Shown here: piece by piece, positions 43,453 through 52,166 of the stretch
How positions within the stretch are numbered: position 1 is the first letter of the stretch
Layout: the number at the start of each line of letters is the position of its first letter
DNA from: Beijerinckiaceae bacterium RH AL1
GTDB lineage: Bacteria; Pseudomonadota; Alphaproteobacteria; Rhizobiales; Beijerinckiaceae
Reading direction: 5' to 3'
Length of the DNA stretch: 64,000 bases
Assembly: GCA_901457705.2 (NCBI GenBank)
Contig: LR590083.2
Location: 1,302,597-1,366,596 of the forward strand
Made by a program: the position numbers and the translations under genes
The notes under the pieces: generated by a model
What the model was told of the DNA's origin: nothing
The model's database searches: none
What the model saw: the letters and a program-made list of their open reading frames with translations, nothing else

Positions 43453-44640
43453 GTGACGCGAGATTTCGAGCTTCTGGCGCAGGTTGCAGCGCTCCCAGTG
43501 AAGGGCAAGCCCGGAGATTACCGTGTGCTGCTTGTGACGTCGCGCGAGACGCAGCGCTGGATCATCCCTAAGGGCTGGCCCATGAAAGGTCGTAAGGACC
43601 ATGAGGCTGCCGCGAAGGAGGCGCGAGAGGAGGCCGGCGTAAGCGGTCGCATCCATAGGCATCCCATGGGTGCCTACACCTACGACAAGCGTCTAAGTGA
43701 TGGTGTCGAACAGGTCCGGGTCATGGTCTATTTGCTGGAAGTCGACAAGGTGAGCGGCAACTGGCTTGAAAAGGACCAGCGTCGGCGCGAATGGGTATCG
43801 ACAAAAGAAGCAGCGAAACGCGTCGCGGAAGACGGCCTTACGGAAATCTCGGCGAGGCGCTCGGAGCTAAACATGTTCTCGGTCAACGAAGTCTGCATCG
43901 CTCGTCACCCCAGCCACCAGAACGCCGTCGATCTGTTCAGCAGCTGGTCGTCGGCCTTCCCGCCCAATTTCGACGTGACGACGAACGGCATTCCTCTCTT
44001 CGCCGACAGTCGCGTGAGCTGGGCGATCGAGCAGCTTGGCGGCGTGAGCGGCAAGAACATCCTCGAGCTGGGGCCGCTTGAGGGCGGACACACCTACATG
44101 CTCGAGAACGCCGGCGCCGCGTCCATCCTCGCCATCGAGGGCAACAAGAATTGCTTCGTCAAATGCCTGATCGCAAAAGAGATCACGAGGCTCGAGCGGT
44201 CTCGCTTCATGCTCGGCGATTTCGTCGAGTTCCTGAAGACGAACACCCAGAGGTACGACATCGCCTGGGTGGCCGGCGTGCTCTATCACATGACCGATCC
44301 CGTGGAGCTCCTCACGCTGCTCGGGCGGACGACCGACGCGATCTACATCTGGACCCACTATATCGACGCCGAGGCTCTCACCAAGACGTGGTCGAACCCG
44401 GTCGTCGCCGTCCTTGAGACGGAAAAGTATGGGAGGACCTACACCTATTATCATCGGTCCTACGAGGGCGCGCAGGGGACGAGCGCTTACAGCGGCGGCG
44501 TCTACTCAGGGGCCGTCTGGCTGACGCAGCTCGATCTGATGGCGGCTCTGGATCAAGCCGGCTTCAAGCGCTTGATGATACAGTCCGTCGACCCTCACCA
44601 TCCCAACGGTCCCGCGATATCCCTGGTGGCGCAGAAATAA
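43453..44640 (+). CDS. Nudix hydrolase fused to SAM-dependent methyltransferase
   Basis: Residues 1-140 are a Nudix domain with box GWPMKGRKDHEAAAKEAREE then AGV at 41-63, in the style of DIPP-type alphaproteobacterial Nudix hydrolases (the first box Glu is Arg and RE is KE). Residues 141-395 are a Rossmann methyltransferase: motif I ILELGPLEGGHTYML (about 203-217), then AIEGNK, and AGVLYHMTDPVELL. A MFSVNEV sequence at residue 141 looks like a former start codon, so the two genes seem to have merged by loss of the Nudix stop. The stop overlaps the start of the glycosyltransferase by one base, linking it to glycan synthesis. Confidence 0.82.
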   Translation: MTRDFELLAQVAALPVKGKPGDYRVLLVTSRETQRWIIPKGWPMKGRKDHEAAAKEAREEAGVSGRIHRHPMGAYTYDKRLSDGVEQVRVMVYLLEVDKVSGNWLEKDQRRREWVSTKEAAKRVAEDGLTEISARRSELNMFSVNEVCIARHPSHQNAVDLFSSWSSAFPPNFDVTTNGIPLFADSRVSWAIEQLGGVSGKNILELGPLEGGHTYMLENAGAASILAIEGNKNCFVKCLIAKEITRLERSRFMLGDFVEFLKTNTQRYDIAWVAGVLYHMTDPVELLTLLGRTTDAIYIWTHYIDAEALTKTWSNPVVAVLETEKYGRTYTYYHRSYEGAQGTSAYSGGVYSGAVWLTQLDLMAALDQAGFKRLMIQSVDPHHPNGPAISLVAQK

Positions 44641-47357
44641 TGATCGAACACAAGAACAATTCATCGATGCTGCAAAATGTTCTTGCTTCGACGATCCGGT
44701 GGCTATTTCGACTGAAGACAAAGGGCACCAACAACGCGTATCTGGCTTGCAGGGACTTCATAGATCACCAGTTCTACGCCAGGCAGGCGGACGATCTGTG
44801 GAAGACGGCGGGAGATATGTCGCTGCATTACCATCTCTTGGGATGGAAGCGCGGCCTGGATCCCCATCCTCTGTTTGCCACATCATGGTATCTGGCACGC
44901 TATGGCGATGTCCGGCGAGAGAAGATCAATCCTTTCGCCCATTATCTAATCCATGGCGGCCGAGAGCATCGTGATCCGTCACCCGCCTTCAACACCGCCT
45001 GGTATGCGCAGCGCTATACCGACGTGCGCATCAACCCTCTCGCTCACTTCATCAAGCATGGGAGGTCCGAAGGACGATCGCCGCAGCCGCCGGCTGTCTT
45101 GAGTGATCTCGAAGAAGACACGTTCGTTGCGATCCACACCTTAAATGAGCACGCAACGCCGGAGAGAAGGCTGCTCGCGTTGAGCGACTTCGATGCGAAT
45201 GATGCTTTGGTTCGCATCGATGGCCAGCGGTGGCGTTCCCTCGGCAGGGATCCGCAGCTCACGCACGAAGGAAACGTTGAGGCGGGCTTCCTGCGCGTGC
45301 GCCTCCGGGCGACGTACCACAACATGCGTTCGCCGGCGGCGCGCGAGGCGATCGTGGAGCTGTTCTTCGATCAGGGCAAAGGTATCTCGCAGGTCGATGC
45401 TTTTACGTTTGCGCTCGACGGGGAGACCGTCGACATAGACGCGCTTTTGCTGCTCGAAAGCGACGCGACGCTTGTCAGGCTCGATCCGATAAACACGGAA
45501 TGCGAAATCGATCTCGAGCTTTGCGAATTCAGCCGCGTGGCCTTCGATGATGCTATCCGCGAGCTATACGCCTCGTACTGCTGGGATGGAGATCGACCGC
45601 TTCACTCGGAGCGGGAGTTTTTCGATCAGATCCAGTGGGCCAACATCAGCCGCTTCGTCCGTCAGCAAACGGGCGCGATCGATCACAGAGCCGATCCCTA
45701 TCGTCGGTGGATCGAGGCCCGCCGGCTCACGCCCTCGATCCTGCGAAGGCAGTCCTCGGTAGGTGCGGCGCGCGAGACCCCGCTCTTCTCCATTCTCATG
45801 CCGACCTACAAGTCCGACCTGTCCTTCCTGAAGAAGGCCATCGACAGCGTTCGTGCGCAAACATATCGCCACTGGGAGCTCTGCATCGTCGATGATGGCT
45901 CGGCCGATGACGCCTTGCATGACTTCCTGGAGCGGCAAGCCGCCAAGGACCCGCGCACGCGCTACGAGCGGCTGACGGAAAACGTCGGCATCGCCAACGC
46001 CTCCAATCGAGCGCTGGCGATGGCGCGCGGAGAGTTCGTCGCCCTGCTTGATCATGACGACGAGCTCGCCCTGCACGCGCTGTCCGCGATGGCGGCTGCG
46101 ATCGAGCGCACGCCCAACGTCGACATGCTCTACTCCGACGAGGACAAGATCGACCGAGAGGGGACGCGCAGCGGCCCGCTGTTCAAGCCCGACTGGTCGC
46201 CGGAATTCTTCCTCAGCTGCATGTACACCTGCCATCTCGGCGTCTACCGGCGCTCACTCGTCGAGGCCGTCGGCGGCTTTCGCCCGGCATTCGATTTCGC
46301 GCAGGACTACGATCTCGCCATGCGGGTCAGCGCAAAGGCGCGCGCGATCGTCCACGTCCCCGACGTGCTATACCATTGGCGCATGCTGCCGACCTCCACG
46401 GCGAGCGGCGCCGATGCAAAGCCGACGGCCGAGCTCGCTGCGCGGCGCGCCGTCCAGGACCACGTCGACGCGCAGGGCTTCGACGGCCATGTCATGGCCG
46501 GCCCGATCCCCGGCACCCATCGCGTCAAGCTGAACCTGCAGGGATCGCCGCTCGTCAGCATCGTGATCCCGACGGCCGCACGCCGATTGGACCCAAACGT
46601 TCCGCGCTGGTACCTGCTCGATCTCCTGCGCTCGATTCGCGAGCGATCGACCTATCCGCGCTACGAGATCGTCCTCGTCGAGAACGGCGACATCGAGCCG
46701 GCCCTCGAGGAAGAGCTTCGCGCCTTCGAGACGGTGAGGGTCACCTATCGCGCGCCCGTGTTCAACATCTCGGAGAAGATGAACCTCGGTGTCGCGGCGG
46801 CGCGCGGCGAGGCCGTCGTCCTGTTGAACGACGACATGACGATCATCACGCCCGACTGGCTGGAGGAGCTGATCGCCTGGCTGCAGCGCCCCGGCATCGT
46901 CGGCGTCGGCGGCAAGCTTCTCTTCCCCGACGACAGGGTGCAGCACGCCGGCATCCTGTTGCTGGCGCAGGGCCCCTCGCATGTCTATTACGAGGCCGCC
47001 GACGTGGATGCCGGCCTCGTCGGCAGCGCCATCACCCATCGCAACTATGCGGCTGTCACGGGTGCATGCCTCGCCGTGAGCAAGGCGAACTACGAGTCGG
47101 TCGGCGGCTTCGATCCGAGCCTGCGCATCAACTACAACGACGTCGACTTCTGCCTCCGGCTCGGCCGGATCGTCTACACGGCCTTCGCCAAGCTGTACCA
47201 CTACGAGTCGGTGAGCAAAGGCGAGGTGATCGCCTCCGAGCTCGGCGCCTTCAACGAGCGATGGGCGGACGTGCTCGGGATGGATCCCTACTACAACATC
47301 AACTGCTCCCAATCCTCGCCGAACGCCGTGACGCTGCGACCTCTTCCCCTGGTGTGA
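44640..47357 (+). CDS. Large glycosyltransferase with two GT2 domains
   Basis: This 905-residue protein has an N-terminal stretch (45-165) with repeats of the form WYLARYGDVR..NPFAHYLIHGGRE, seen in capsule/rhamnan-type multidomain glycosyltransferases. It then has two GT2 (GT-A) domains: the first from SILMPTYKSDLSFLKKAIDS with ALLDHDDEL as the DxD region and QDYDLAMR later, the second from SIVIPTAARRL with LLNDDMTII and GGFDPSLRINYNDVDFCLRL. It probably builds an extracellular polysaccharide or O-antigen. Its first base overlaps the last base of the Nudix-methyltransferase stop, so both are in one operon. Confidence 0.9.
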   Translation: MIEHKNNSSMLQNVLASTIRWLFRLKTKGTNNAYLACRDFIDHQFYARQADDLWKTAGDMSLHYHLLGWKRGLDPHPLFATSWYLARYGDVRREKINPFAHYLIHGGREHRDPSPAFNTAWYAQRYTDVRINPLAHFIKHGRSEGRSPQPPAVLSDLEEDTFVAIHTLNEHATPERRLLALSDFDANDALVRIDGQRWRSLGRDPQLTHEGNVEAGFLRVRLRATYHNMRSPAAREAIVELFFDQGKGISQVDAFTFALDGETVDIDALLLLESDATLVRLDPINTECEIDLELCEFSRVAFDDAIRELYASYCWDGDRPLHSEREFFDQIQWANISRFVRQQTGAIDHRADPYRRWIEARRLTPSILRRQSSVGAARETPLFSILMPTYKSDLSFLKKAIDSVRAQTYRHWELCIVDDGSADDALHDFLERQAAKDPRTRYERLTENVGIANASNRALAMARGEFVALLDHDDELALHALSAMAAAIERTPNVDMLYSDEDKIDREGTRSGPLFKPDWSPEFFLSCMYTCHLGVYRRSLVEAVGGFRPAFDFAQDYDLAMRVSAKARAIVHVPDVLYHWRMLPTSTASGADAKPTAELAARRAVQDHVDAQGFDGHVMAGPIPGTHRVKLNLQGSPLVSIVIPTAARRLDPNVPRWYLLDLLRSIRERSTYPRYEIVLVENGDIEPALEEELRAFETVRVTYRAPVFNISEKMNLGVAAARGEAVVLLNDDMTIITPDWLEELIAWLQRPGIVGVGGKLLFPDDRVQHAGILLLAQGPSHVYYEAADVDAGLVGSAITHRNYAAVTGACLAVSKANYESVGGFDPSLRINYNDVDFCLRLGRIVYTAFAKLYHYESVSKGEVIASELGAFNERWADVLGMDPYYNINCSQSSPNAVTLRPLPLV

Positions 47358-47536
47358 CGCAGGCGATCGCGGGGCTTGAGTGAGTCGGCCGCCAATCGCG
47401 TAGGGCCGTCCCATCGATTGCCTGAGGGGCCACCTTGAAGCCCGTTGGAGCACCGTCGTCGCGTCCTTCGCTAAGCCGAATTGCACCGACATGCTATTTA
47501 CGCTTCTGTAGGGTTCAGGCACGGCGAGGCTTCCTC

Positions 47537-47926
47537 GTGAGACAACATGTTTTCGGACTAGCGTTACTCATTGCAGCGTCAGCGCCACTTGCCGGATGCG
47601 GGCAAGGAGGCCAAACTGGCCCGCAAGGACCAGCAGGGCCGCCAGGCCCAGCCGGACCAGCCGGCCCACCCGGCCCGTCCGGCGAGAATGCACGTGACGC
47701 CAGCCAGCGCGGTGGCGCAATCTTGCGGTTCCCGCAAATAAGAGAGGAGAAAACGGCCACCGTTGCGGCATGCAACGCAGACGAGACGGTGGTGAGCGCG
47801 CTCTGTATCGGACGAGGAAATCGGAGCAACGGCGCAGAAATCGATCTCGAGCAAAAGTCGGCACGGTGCACGCGCAGCAAACTTTACATGGTCTGTGCAA
47901 AATCCTCCGCTTTCATGAAGCCGTAA
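47537..47926 (+). CDS. Collagen-like lipoprotein
   Basis: From GTG 47537 (gcgagg upstream) the 129-residue protein has a lipoprotein signal with lipobox LAGC (Cys about residue 21), then a short collagen-like stretch of about eight Gly-x-y triplets (GPQ-GPA-GPP-GPA-GPA-GPP-GPS-GEN), then a domain with four cysteines that probably form disulfides. It would be anchored in a membrane facing the periplasm or cell surface. The collagen part is too short for a stable triple helix alone. An upstream in-frame start at 47435 gives a less convincing N-terminus. Confidence 0.65.
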   Translation: MRQHVFGLALLIAASAPLAGCGQGGQTGPQGPAGPPGPAGPAGPPGPSGENARDASQRGGAILRFPQIREEKTATVAACNADETVVSALCIGRGNRSNGAEIDLEQKSARCTRSKLYMVCAKSSAFMKP

Positions 47927-48224
47927 TGTCCGTGGAAGCCGAGACGAACTCCGCGCGATGGCAGCCTGTCGTCTTTGCAGCCCCGGGCGCGTGACGATGC
48001 TCGTCACGGCTCGACGTCGCCGACGCCCTCGCTTCGCCTTCGATGGGTGGTGTGGCACTGCCGCCAGCGCTTACTTGCTGCCGCCGAACTGAATGGCCGT
48101 ATCGCAAATCGTCTTCCAGGTCACCTCGGCTTGGTTGGAGAAGGGGTCGCGACCATTCCAACGTCCACATTATAATCGCTGTTTCAGGACTGCGGCACAA
48201 TGTATGTATAAGGCTCGTCCGAGT

Positions 48225-48878
48225 CTATGCCAAAGTAAATGTCTCATTCGATACAAACAGTGAGTAATCTGTATTTGCGCTGTCTGCAAGGCCGGACGAA
48301 GCATTCGAATAGTCGATGACCTTTTGGCGCGGCGCGCCCGGCACGGTTTCGAATTCGTAGTCGAGCTTCGTTTGGAACAGGAACGCGATGAGGTCCCGGC
48401 GCCCTTCGAAATCGTTGGGCGACTCGTCGTCCAATATCCAGTCCGGCAGGGGGGTCATCGAGCCGAAGAGCTTCGATCCGGGCGGCACCTCGTGCGTCAG
48501 ATGAAGGCGATGAAAGGCGACAGGCGACACGCAGTCTGTTCGGACAGAAATGTCCTCGTTGCGGGACACGAAGACGCGGAAGAAGCTCTGGTAGTCTGAG
48601 AAGAAGGCGCGATCCAGAGTCGCGCCGGCGAGCGGGACCGGCAGCTTCGGCAGAAAGCTATCGTCGTCGACGTGGTCGGTGCTGGCGAACACGGAAATGG
48701 TTCGGCCGCACCAGCGGTGGGTCTCCGGCATTGCGATCTGGAAGAAGAAGGTCATCTCCGTTCTTGTTTTTTCGTTTTGAGGCAAAGGGAAGCCTGACGG
48801 GAGCATCGGGCAGCCGCCGATAAAAGACCGCTCGGAGCCAGTCTGCGTCTCCTTCTCGTTGGCATGCCAGATGTGCAC
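48225..48878 (-). CDS. DUF1963-like (YwqG-type) protein
   Basis: The protein (217 residues from GTG 48878) contains SFIGGCPMLPSGFPLPQNEK with MTFFFQIAMP following, which resembles the GGxPxLPxxxxWP and FLxQI elements of DUF1963/YwqG proteins, and further a long beta-rich region. The function of that family is unknown. The frame extends to 48983, but that part includes the terminator hairpin of the upstream gene, so the internal GTG with cggag six bases before is preferred. The call is from motif likeness only. Confidence 0.5.
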   Translation of the reverse strand: MHIWHANEKETQTGSERSFIGGCPMLPSGFPLPQNEKTRTEMTFFFQIAMPETHRWCGRTISVFASTDHVDDDSFLPKLPVPLAGATLDRAFFSDYQSFFRVFVSRNEDISVRTDCVSPVAFHRLHLTHEVPPGSKLFGSMTPLPDWILDDESPNDFEGRRDLIAFLFQTKLDYEFETVPGAPRQKVIDYSNASSGLADSANTDYSLFVSNETFTLA

Positions 48879-48945
48879 CGTTCGCTCCGTGTGCAGGCTG
48901 GGGGATTTCGCTGCCTGGTGACATACATGCCGTGACGCCGGTCGC

Positions 48946-48977
48946 AAAAAAAGCGCCGGCACGATCATGCCGGCGCT
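48946..48977 (-). terminator. Rho-independent terminator of the PfpI-like gene
   Basis: Perfect 10-bp stem AGCGCCGGCA / TGCCGGCGCT with a 6-base loop, followed on the minus strand by seven T. It lies 23 bases after the stop of the gene at 49000-49569. Confidence 0.92.
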
Positions 48978-48999
48978 CCACACAAAACAGCCTGCGGAC

Positions 49000-49569
49000 C
49001 TAGACGCTCCGCGACTGGCCGCCGTGCTTACCCTCAGCGAACTCCTCGACGATCTTGGCGCAGAAGGCGGGCAGGTCCTTCGGGTTGCGGCTCGTGACGA
49101 GGCCCTGGTCGGTGACGACTTCCTGGTCGACCCAGGTGCCGCCGGCGTTCTCGATGTCGCGGCGGACGGAGGGGAACGAGGTCAGCGTGCGGCCCTTCAC
49201 GACATCGGCCTCGATGAGCACCCAGGGACCGTGGCAGATGACGCCGACCGGCTTCTTCTGCTCGAAGAAGGCGCGGACGAAGGCGACGACCGCGTCGCTC
49301 GCGCGCAGCTTGTCGGCGCCGACACAGCCGCCCGGCACGACGAGTCCGTCGAACTCGTCCGCCTTCACGTCGCCGATCGCCTTGTCGACCGCGTAGCTCT
49401 CGCCGGGATCGAGGTCGCCGTTGACGGTCTCGGCCTTGCCGGCCTCCAGGCTGATCGTCGTCACCTTGCCGCCGGCCTTCTCGACAGCCGCTTTCGGCTG
49501 CGCGAACTCCGGCTCCTCCGTGCCGCGCGGCGCGATGAGGATTGCGATCTTCTTGCCTTCGATGGTCAT
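49000..49569 (-). CDS. DJ-1/PfpI family protein
   Basis: This 189-residue protein has the DJ-1/PfpI fold: IAILIAPRGTEEPEFAQPK at the start with the Glu that polarises the nucleophile, and the elbow VGVICHGPWVL containing the catalytic Cys-His. The C-terminal VTDQGLVTSRNPKDLPAFC is typical of YhbO/PfpI-like members, which act as deglycase, chaperone or protease-like stress proteins. ATG 49569 has caggag eight bases upstream. A strong terminator follows. Confidence 0.9.
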   Translation of the reverse strand: MTIEGKKIAILIAPRGTEEPEFAQPKAAVEKAGGKVTTISLEAGKAETVNGDLDPGESYAVDKAIGDVKADEFDGLVVPGGCVGADKLRASDAVVAFVRAFFEQKKPVGVICHGPWVLIEADVVKGRTLTSFPSVRRDIENAGGTWVDQEVVTDQGLVTSRNPKDLPAFCAKIVEEFAEGKHGGQSRSV

Positions 49570-49889
49570 GCGATCTCCTGTGTTCAACGTAAGACGGGCA
49601 GCGTGAGACGACCGCCGTTGTGGATCGTGCCGCTCGTTGGCCGTCAGGGTTTCAGAGGGTGAGCTACGACGCGCCGCTAAGCGCGACGACCGCGCGGGAC
49701 ACGTGCGCCGGCAACAAGGAATGTATCAAAATAGTTGCTTCTCAAACGCCGAGTATTGCGATGTCATTTGCTGCACGCGTCAATTCACTTATCGCTTCTC
49801 GCGGAATTCTGCCGCATGTCGGCGTGCGACGGGAACTTGCCGGAAGCCGGTGGCTTGCTGTCGCGGTAGTCGAATAGGCCTGAGTGATC

Positions 49890-50924
49890 ATGTGGCACGT
49901 TGACGATGCGAGAACCGGTCCGCACAGCTCGGACGCGGTGTCGTGCGTCGTGGCGATCCCCGTCAACAACGAGCGCGAGCGGATCGTCGACTGTCTCGAG
50001 GCGGTGTCGAGGCAGACCGGCGTTGCGCGGGCCGGTTTTGGGATCCTGCTGTTCCTCAACAACTGCAGCGATGGCACGCGTGAGATCGTCGAGGCGTGGC
50101 TCGGCAGCTCGCCCGTGGCGGTCCGCCTCGTCGAAGAGGACAGCGCAGAGGCCTCGGCCGGCTGGGCGCGGCGCAAGGCGATGGATGCAGCCGCCGATTG
50201 GCTCGCCGAGACGCCTGCACGCGACGGGGTGCTCCTGACCACCGACGCCGACAGCCGCGTCCCGGCGGACTGGGTCGCCCGCAATCTCGCGGCGATCGCC
50301 GCCGGCGCCGACGCCATCGCCGGCCGCATCGTCTTCGATCCGCTGGAGCTTGCGAGCCTGTCGCCCGGCACCAAGCGGCGGCTCGATATCGAAGGCCAAT
50401 ACGAGGCGCTGCTCGCCGAGATCGAGGCGCGGCTCGCGCCGCAGCGCGGCAACCCGTGGCCGTGCCACTCGATGAAGTCAGGCGCCTCGATCGGCGTCAC
50501 GCTTGCCGCCTATCGCTCGGTCGACGGCATGCCGGCGTTGGCGAACGGCGAAGACCGCGCCTTCGTCGATCTCCTGCGGTCGCGCGGGTTCGCGGTGCGG
50601 CATGCGCCCGATATCGCCGTCATTACGTCGGGCCGCATCGACGGCCGTGCGCGCGGCGGTGCCGCCGACACGCTGCTCGGCTGGAACCGAGATCTCGACG
50701 GCCCCTGCGACACGCGGTTGCAGCCGGTCGGTGCATTCGTCTTGAGCGTTGTTGCGGGCCGGTCGGCGCGCGGTCGCGCGCTGCTGCCGCGCGAGCTGCC
50801 GCGCCAGATCGCGCGAGCCGAGCTTCTGCTCAGGTGGCTGCGGTGGCGCGCAGGAGATCGAGCCGATAGGCCTCGTGTCGCGTCGCCGACAGCGGATGCG
50901 TCCACGAGCCTGTCGATGCCGTAA
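49890..50924 (+). CDS. GT2 family glycosyltransferase in the NodS-like/PIG-L locus
   Basis: This 344-residue protein begins VVAIPVNNERERIVDCLEAV, a GT-A nucleotide-sugar fold, with LLFLNNCSDGTREIVEAW and LLTTDADSRVPADWVARNL containing the DxD metal motif, then a MPALANGEDRAFVDLLRSRG acceptor-side segment. No membrane helices are obvious apart from a weak C-terminal patch. It lies opposite and convergent to a methyltransferase with a 95-bp tail overlap, which is part of a four-gene locus with deacetylase and acyl-CoA-dehydrogenase-like genes. GTG 49884 is two codons upstream. Confidence 0.82.
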   Translation: MWHVDDARTGPHSSDAVSCVVAIPVNNERERIVDCLEAVSRQTGVARAGFGILLFLNNCSDGTREIVEAWLGSSPVAVRLVEEDSAEASAGWARRKAMDAAADWLAETPARDGVLLTTDADSRVPADWVARNLAAIAAGADAIAGRIVFDPLELASLSPGTKRRLDIEGQYEALLAEIEARLAPQRGNPWPCHSMKSGASIGVTLAAYRSVDGMPALANGEDRAFVDLLRSRGFAVRHAPDIAVITSGRIDGRARGGAADTLLGWNRDLDGPCDTRLQPVGAFVLSVVAGRSARGRALLPRELPRQIARAELLLRWLRWRAGDRADRPRVASPTADASTSLSMP

Positions 50925-51423
50925 AGAGCGCGACCGCTTCGTCGCCGCTCAGCGGATAATGCGTGTCGCCGAGCCAGTGCACGAGCAGGATGTCGCCGCC
51001 GGGCACGATGGCGTCGCGCACGCGGGCGGCGAGCGCCGCGACGTCGGCGCGATCGAGATAGTAGACGACCTCCGAGAGCACGATGAGGTCGAAGCGGCCC
51101 TCCGGCCAGTGCGCGGGCACGGCGCCTTGCTCGAAGCGGACGTGAGCGAGATCGGCGCACCGCCGGCGGGCTTCCTCGAGCGGCCGGGCGGCGACGTCAA
51201 CGGCACAAAGCGCCTGCGCGCGCGCCGCGAGCTGGCGCGTCAGCACGCCGATCGAGCAGCCGATCTCCAGCGCCGACGTGTATGTGTCTCGCGGCAGCGC
51301 GGCGATGGTCGCCGCGTATTTCTCGCGCTCGTAGGAGCTCGACGCGAAGCGCCAGGGGTCGGCGTCCCGCGCGTACAGCTCGTCGAAGTAGCTCGCCGGC
51401 AGGGAGGACTCGAAGCGGCTCAT
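50830..51423 (-). CDS. NodS-like SAM-dependent methyltransferase
   Basis: This 197-residue protein has LPASYFDELYARDADPWRF at its start and a Rossmann motif I SALEIGCSIGVLTRQLA, then CAVDVAARPLEEAR, VLSEVVYYLDRADV and a PGGDILLVHWLG, all matching the NodS/SAM-methyltransferase group. NodS in rhizobia N-methylates the deacetylated sugar of Nod factor. Here the gene is directly downstream of a PIG-L deacetylase (4-bp overlap), which supports action on a deacetylated amino sugar. The last 95 bp overlap the convergent glycosyltransferase. Confidence 0.85.
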   Translation of the reverse strand: MSRFESSLPASYFDELYARDADPWRFASSSYEREKYAATIAALPRDTYTSALEIGCSIGVLTRQLAARAQALCAVDVAARPLEEARRRCADLAHVRFEQGAVPAHWPEGRFDLIVLSEVVYYLDRADVAALAARVRDAIVPGGDILLVHWLGDTHYPLSGDEAVALFTASTGSWTHPLSATRHEAYRLDLLRATAAT

Positions 51424-52166
51424 GGCGACGGGATCCGCGGCTCGCGGAGGAAGACCTCGTACGGCCCCTGGAAGCGCGCAATCATGTCGGGCGCCAGCCG
51501 AAAGCCCTCGGGGTCGTCGTCGATGAAATCGGTGGTCTGCGAACGATGCGCGGCGATGGCCGCGGCTTTTGCCGCAAGGTGCTGCGAGACGTCGAGGCGC
51601 AAGCCGACGGGCATTGCGCCGACCTCGGTTGCAGGCGGCAGCGTCCAGCCCCAGACGGGATAGGCGAAGACGCGCGCCCCGAGCTTTGCTGCGGCGGCGT
51701 CGACGAGACACGCACTGGCGGTGTGATCGCAGTGCGGATCGTGCCGCCACGTGACGCACAGCGCGCTGGCCCGCACATCGCGCGCAGCCGCGACGATGGC
51801 GTCGATCGCGGCGTCTGCCGCGGCGCCGCGTGTCGGCACGTGGCGATCGGGCAGACGGAGGAAGGTGATCGCGCCGGCCGCGAGACCCAGGGCGGCCGCC
51901 GCCGCGCGCGTCTCGTCCTCGCGCAACGCGCGCAGCTTCGCTGGCGGGTAGCGCCGCGAGTTCGGGTGCGAGCCGACGCCGTCGCTGACGACGACGAGGC
52001 GGGCCGCGACGCCCGCGGCGCAGGCCGCGGCGATGAGGCCGCCGCAGCCGAGGCTCTCGTCGTCGGGATGCGGCGCGACGACGACGAGGCCGCCGCCCAG
52101 AGTCAGATCCTCGAGCGTGCCGATCGGCAGCGCCGCCAGCGCCGGCAGGACCTCGCCGGCCGTCAC
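51420..52166 (-). CDS. PIG-L family N-acetyl-sugar deacetylase
   Basis: This 248-residue protein contains VVVAPHPDDESLGCGG, the PHPDDE zinc motif of PIG-L/LmbE deacetylases, and a WRHDPHCDHTASACL segment with the other zinc-binding His pair. These enzymes remove acetyl from GlcNAc-type sugars. It overlaps the acyl-CoA-dehydrogenase-like gene upstream and the NodS-like gene downstream by four bases each, so the three are one translational unit. The substrate is unknown. Confidence 0.92.
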   Translation of the reverse strand: MTAGEVLPALAALPIGTLEDLTLGGGLVVVAPHPDDESLGCGGLIAAACAAGVAARLVVVSDGVGSHPNSRRYPPAKLRALREDETRAAAAALGLAAGAITFLRLPDRHVPTRGAAADAAIDAIVAAARDVRASALCVTWRHDPHCDHTASACLVDAAAAKLGARVFAYPVWGWTLPPATEVGAMPVGLRLDVSQHLAAKAAAIAAHRSQTTDFIDDDPEGFRLAPDMIARFQGPYEVFLREPRIPSP

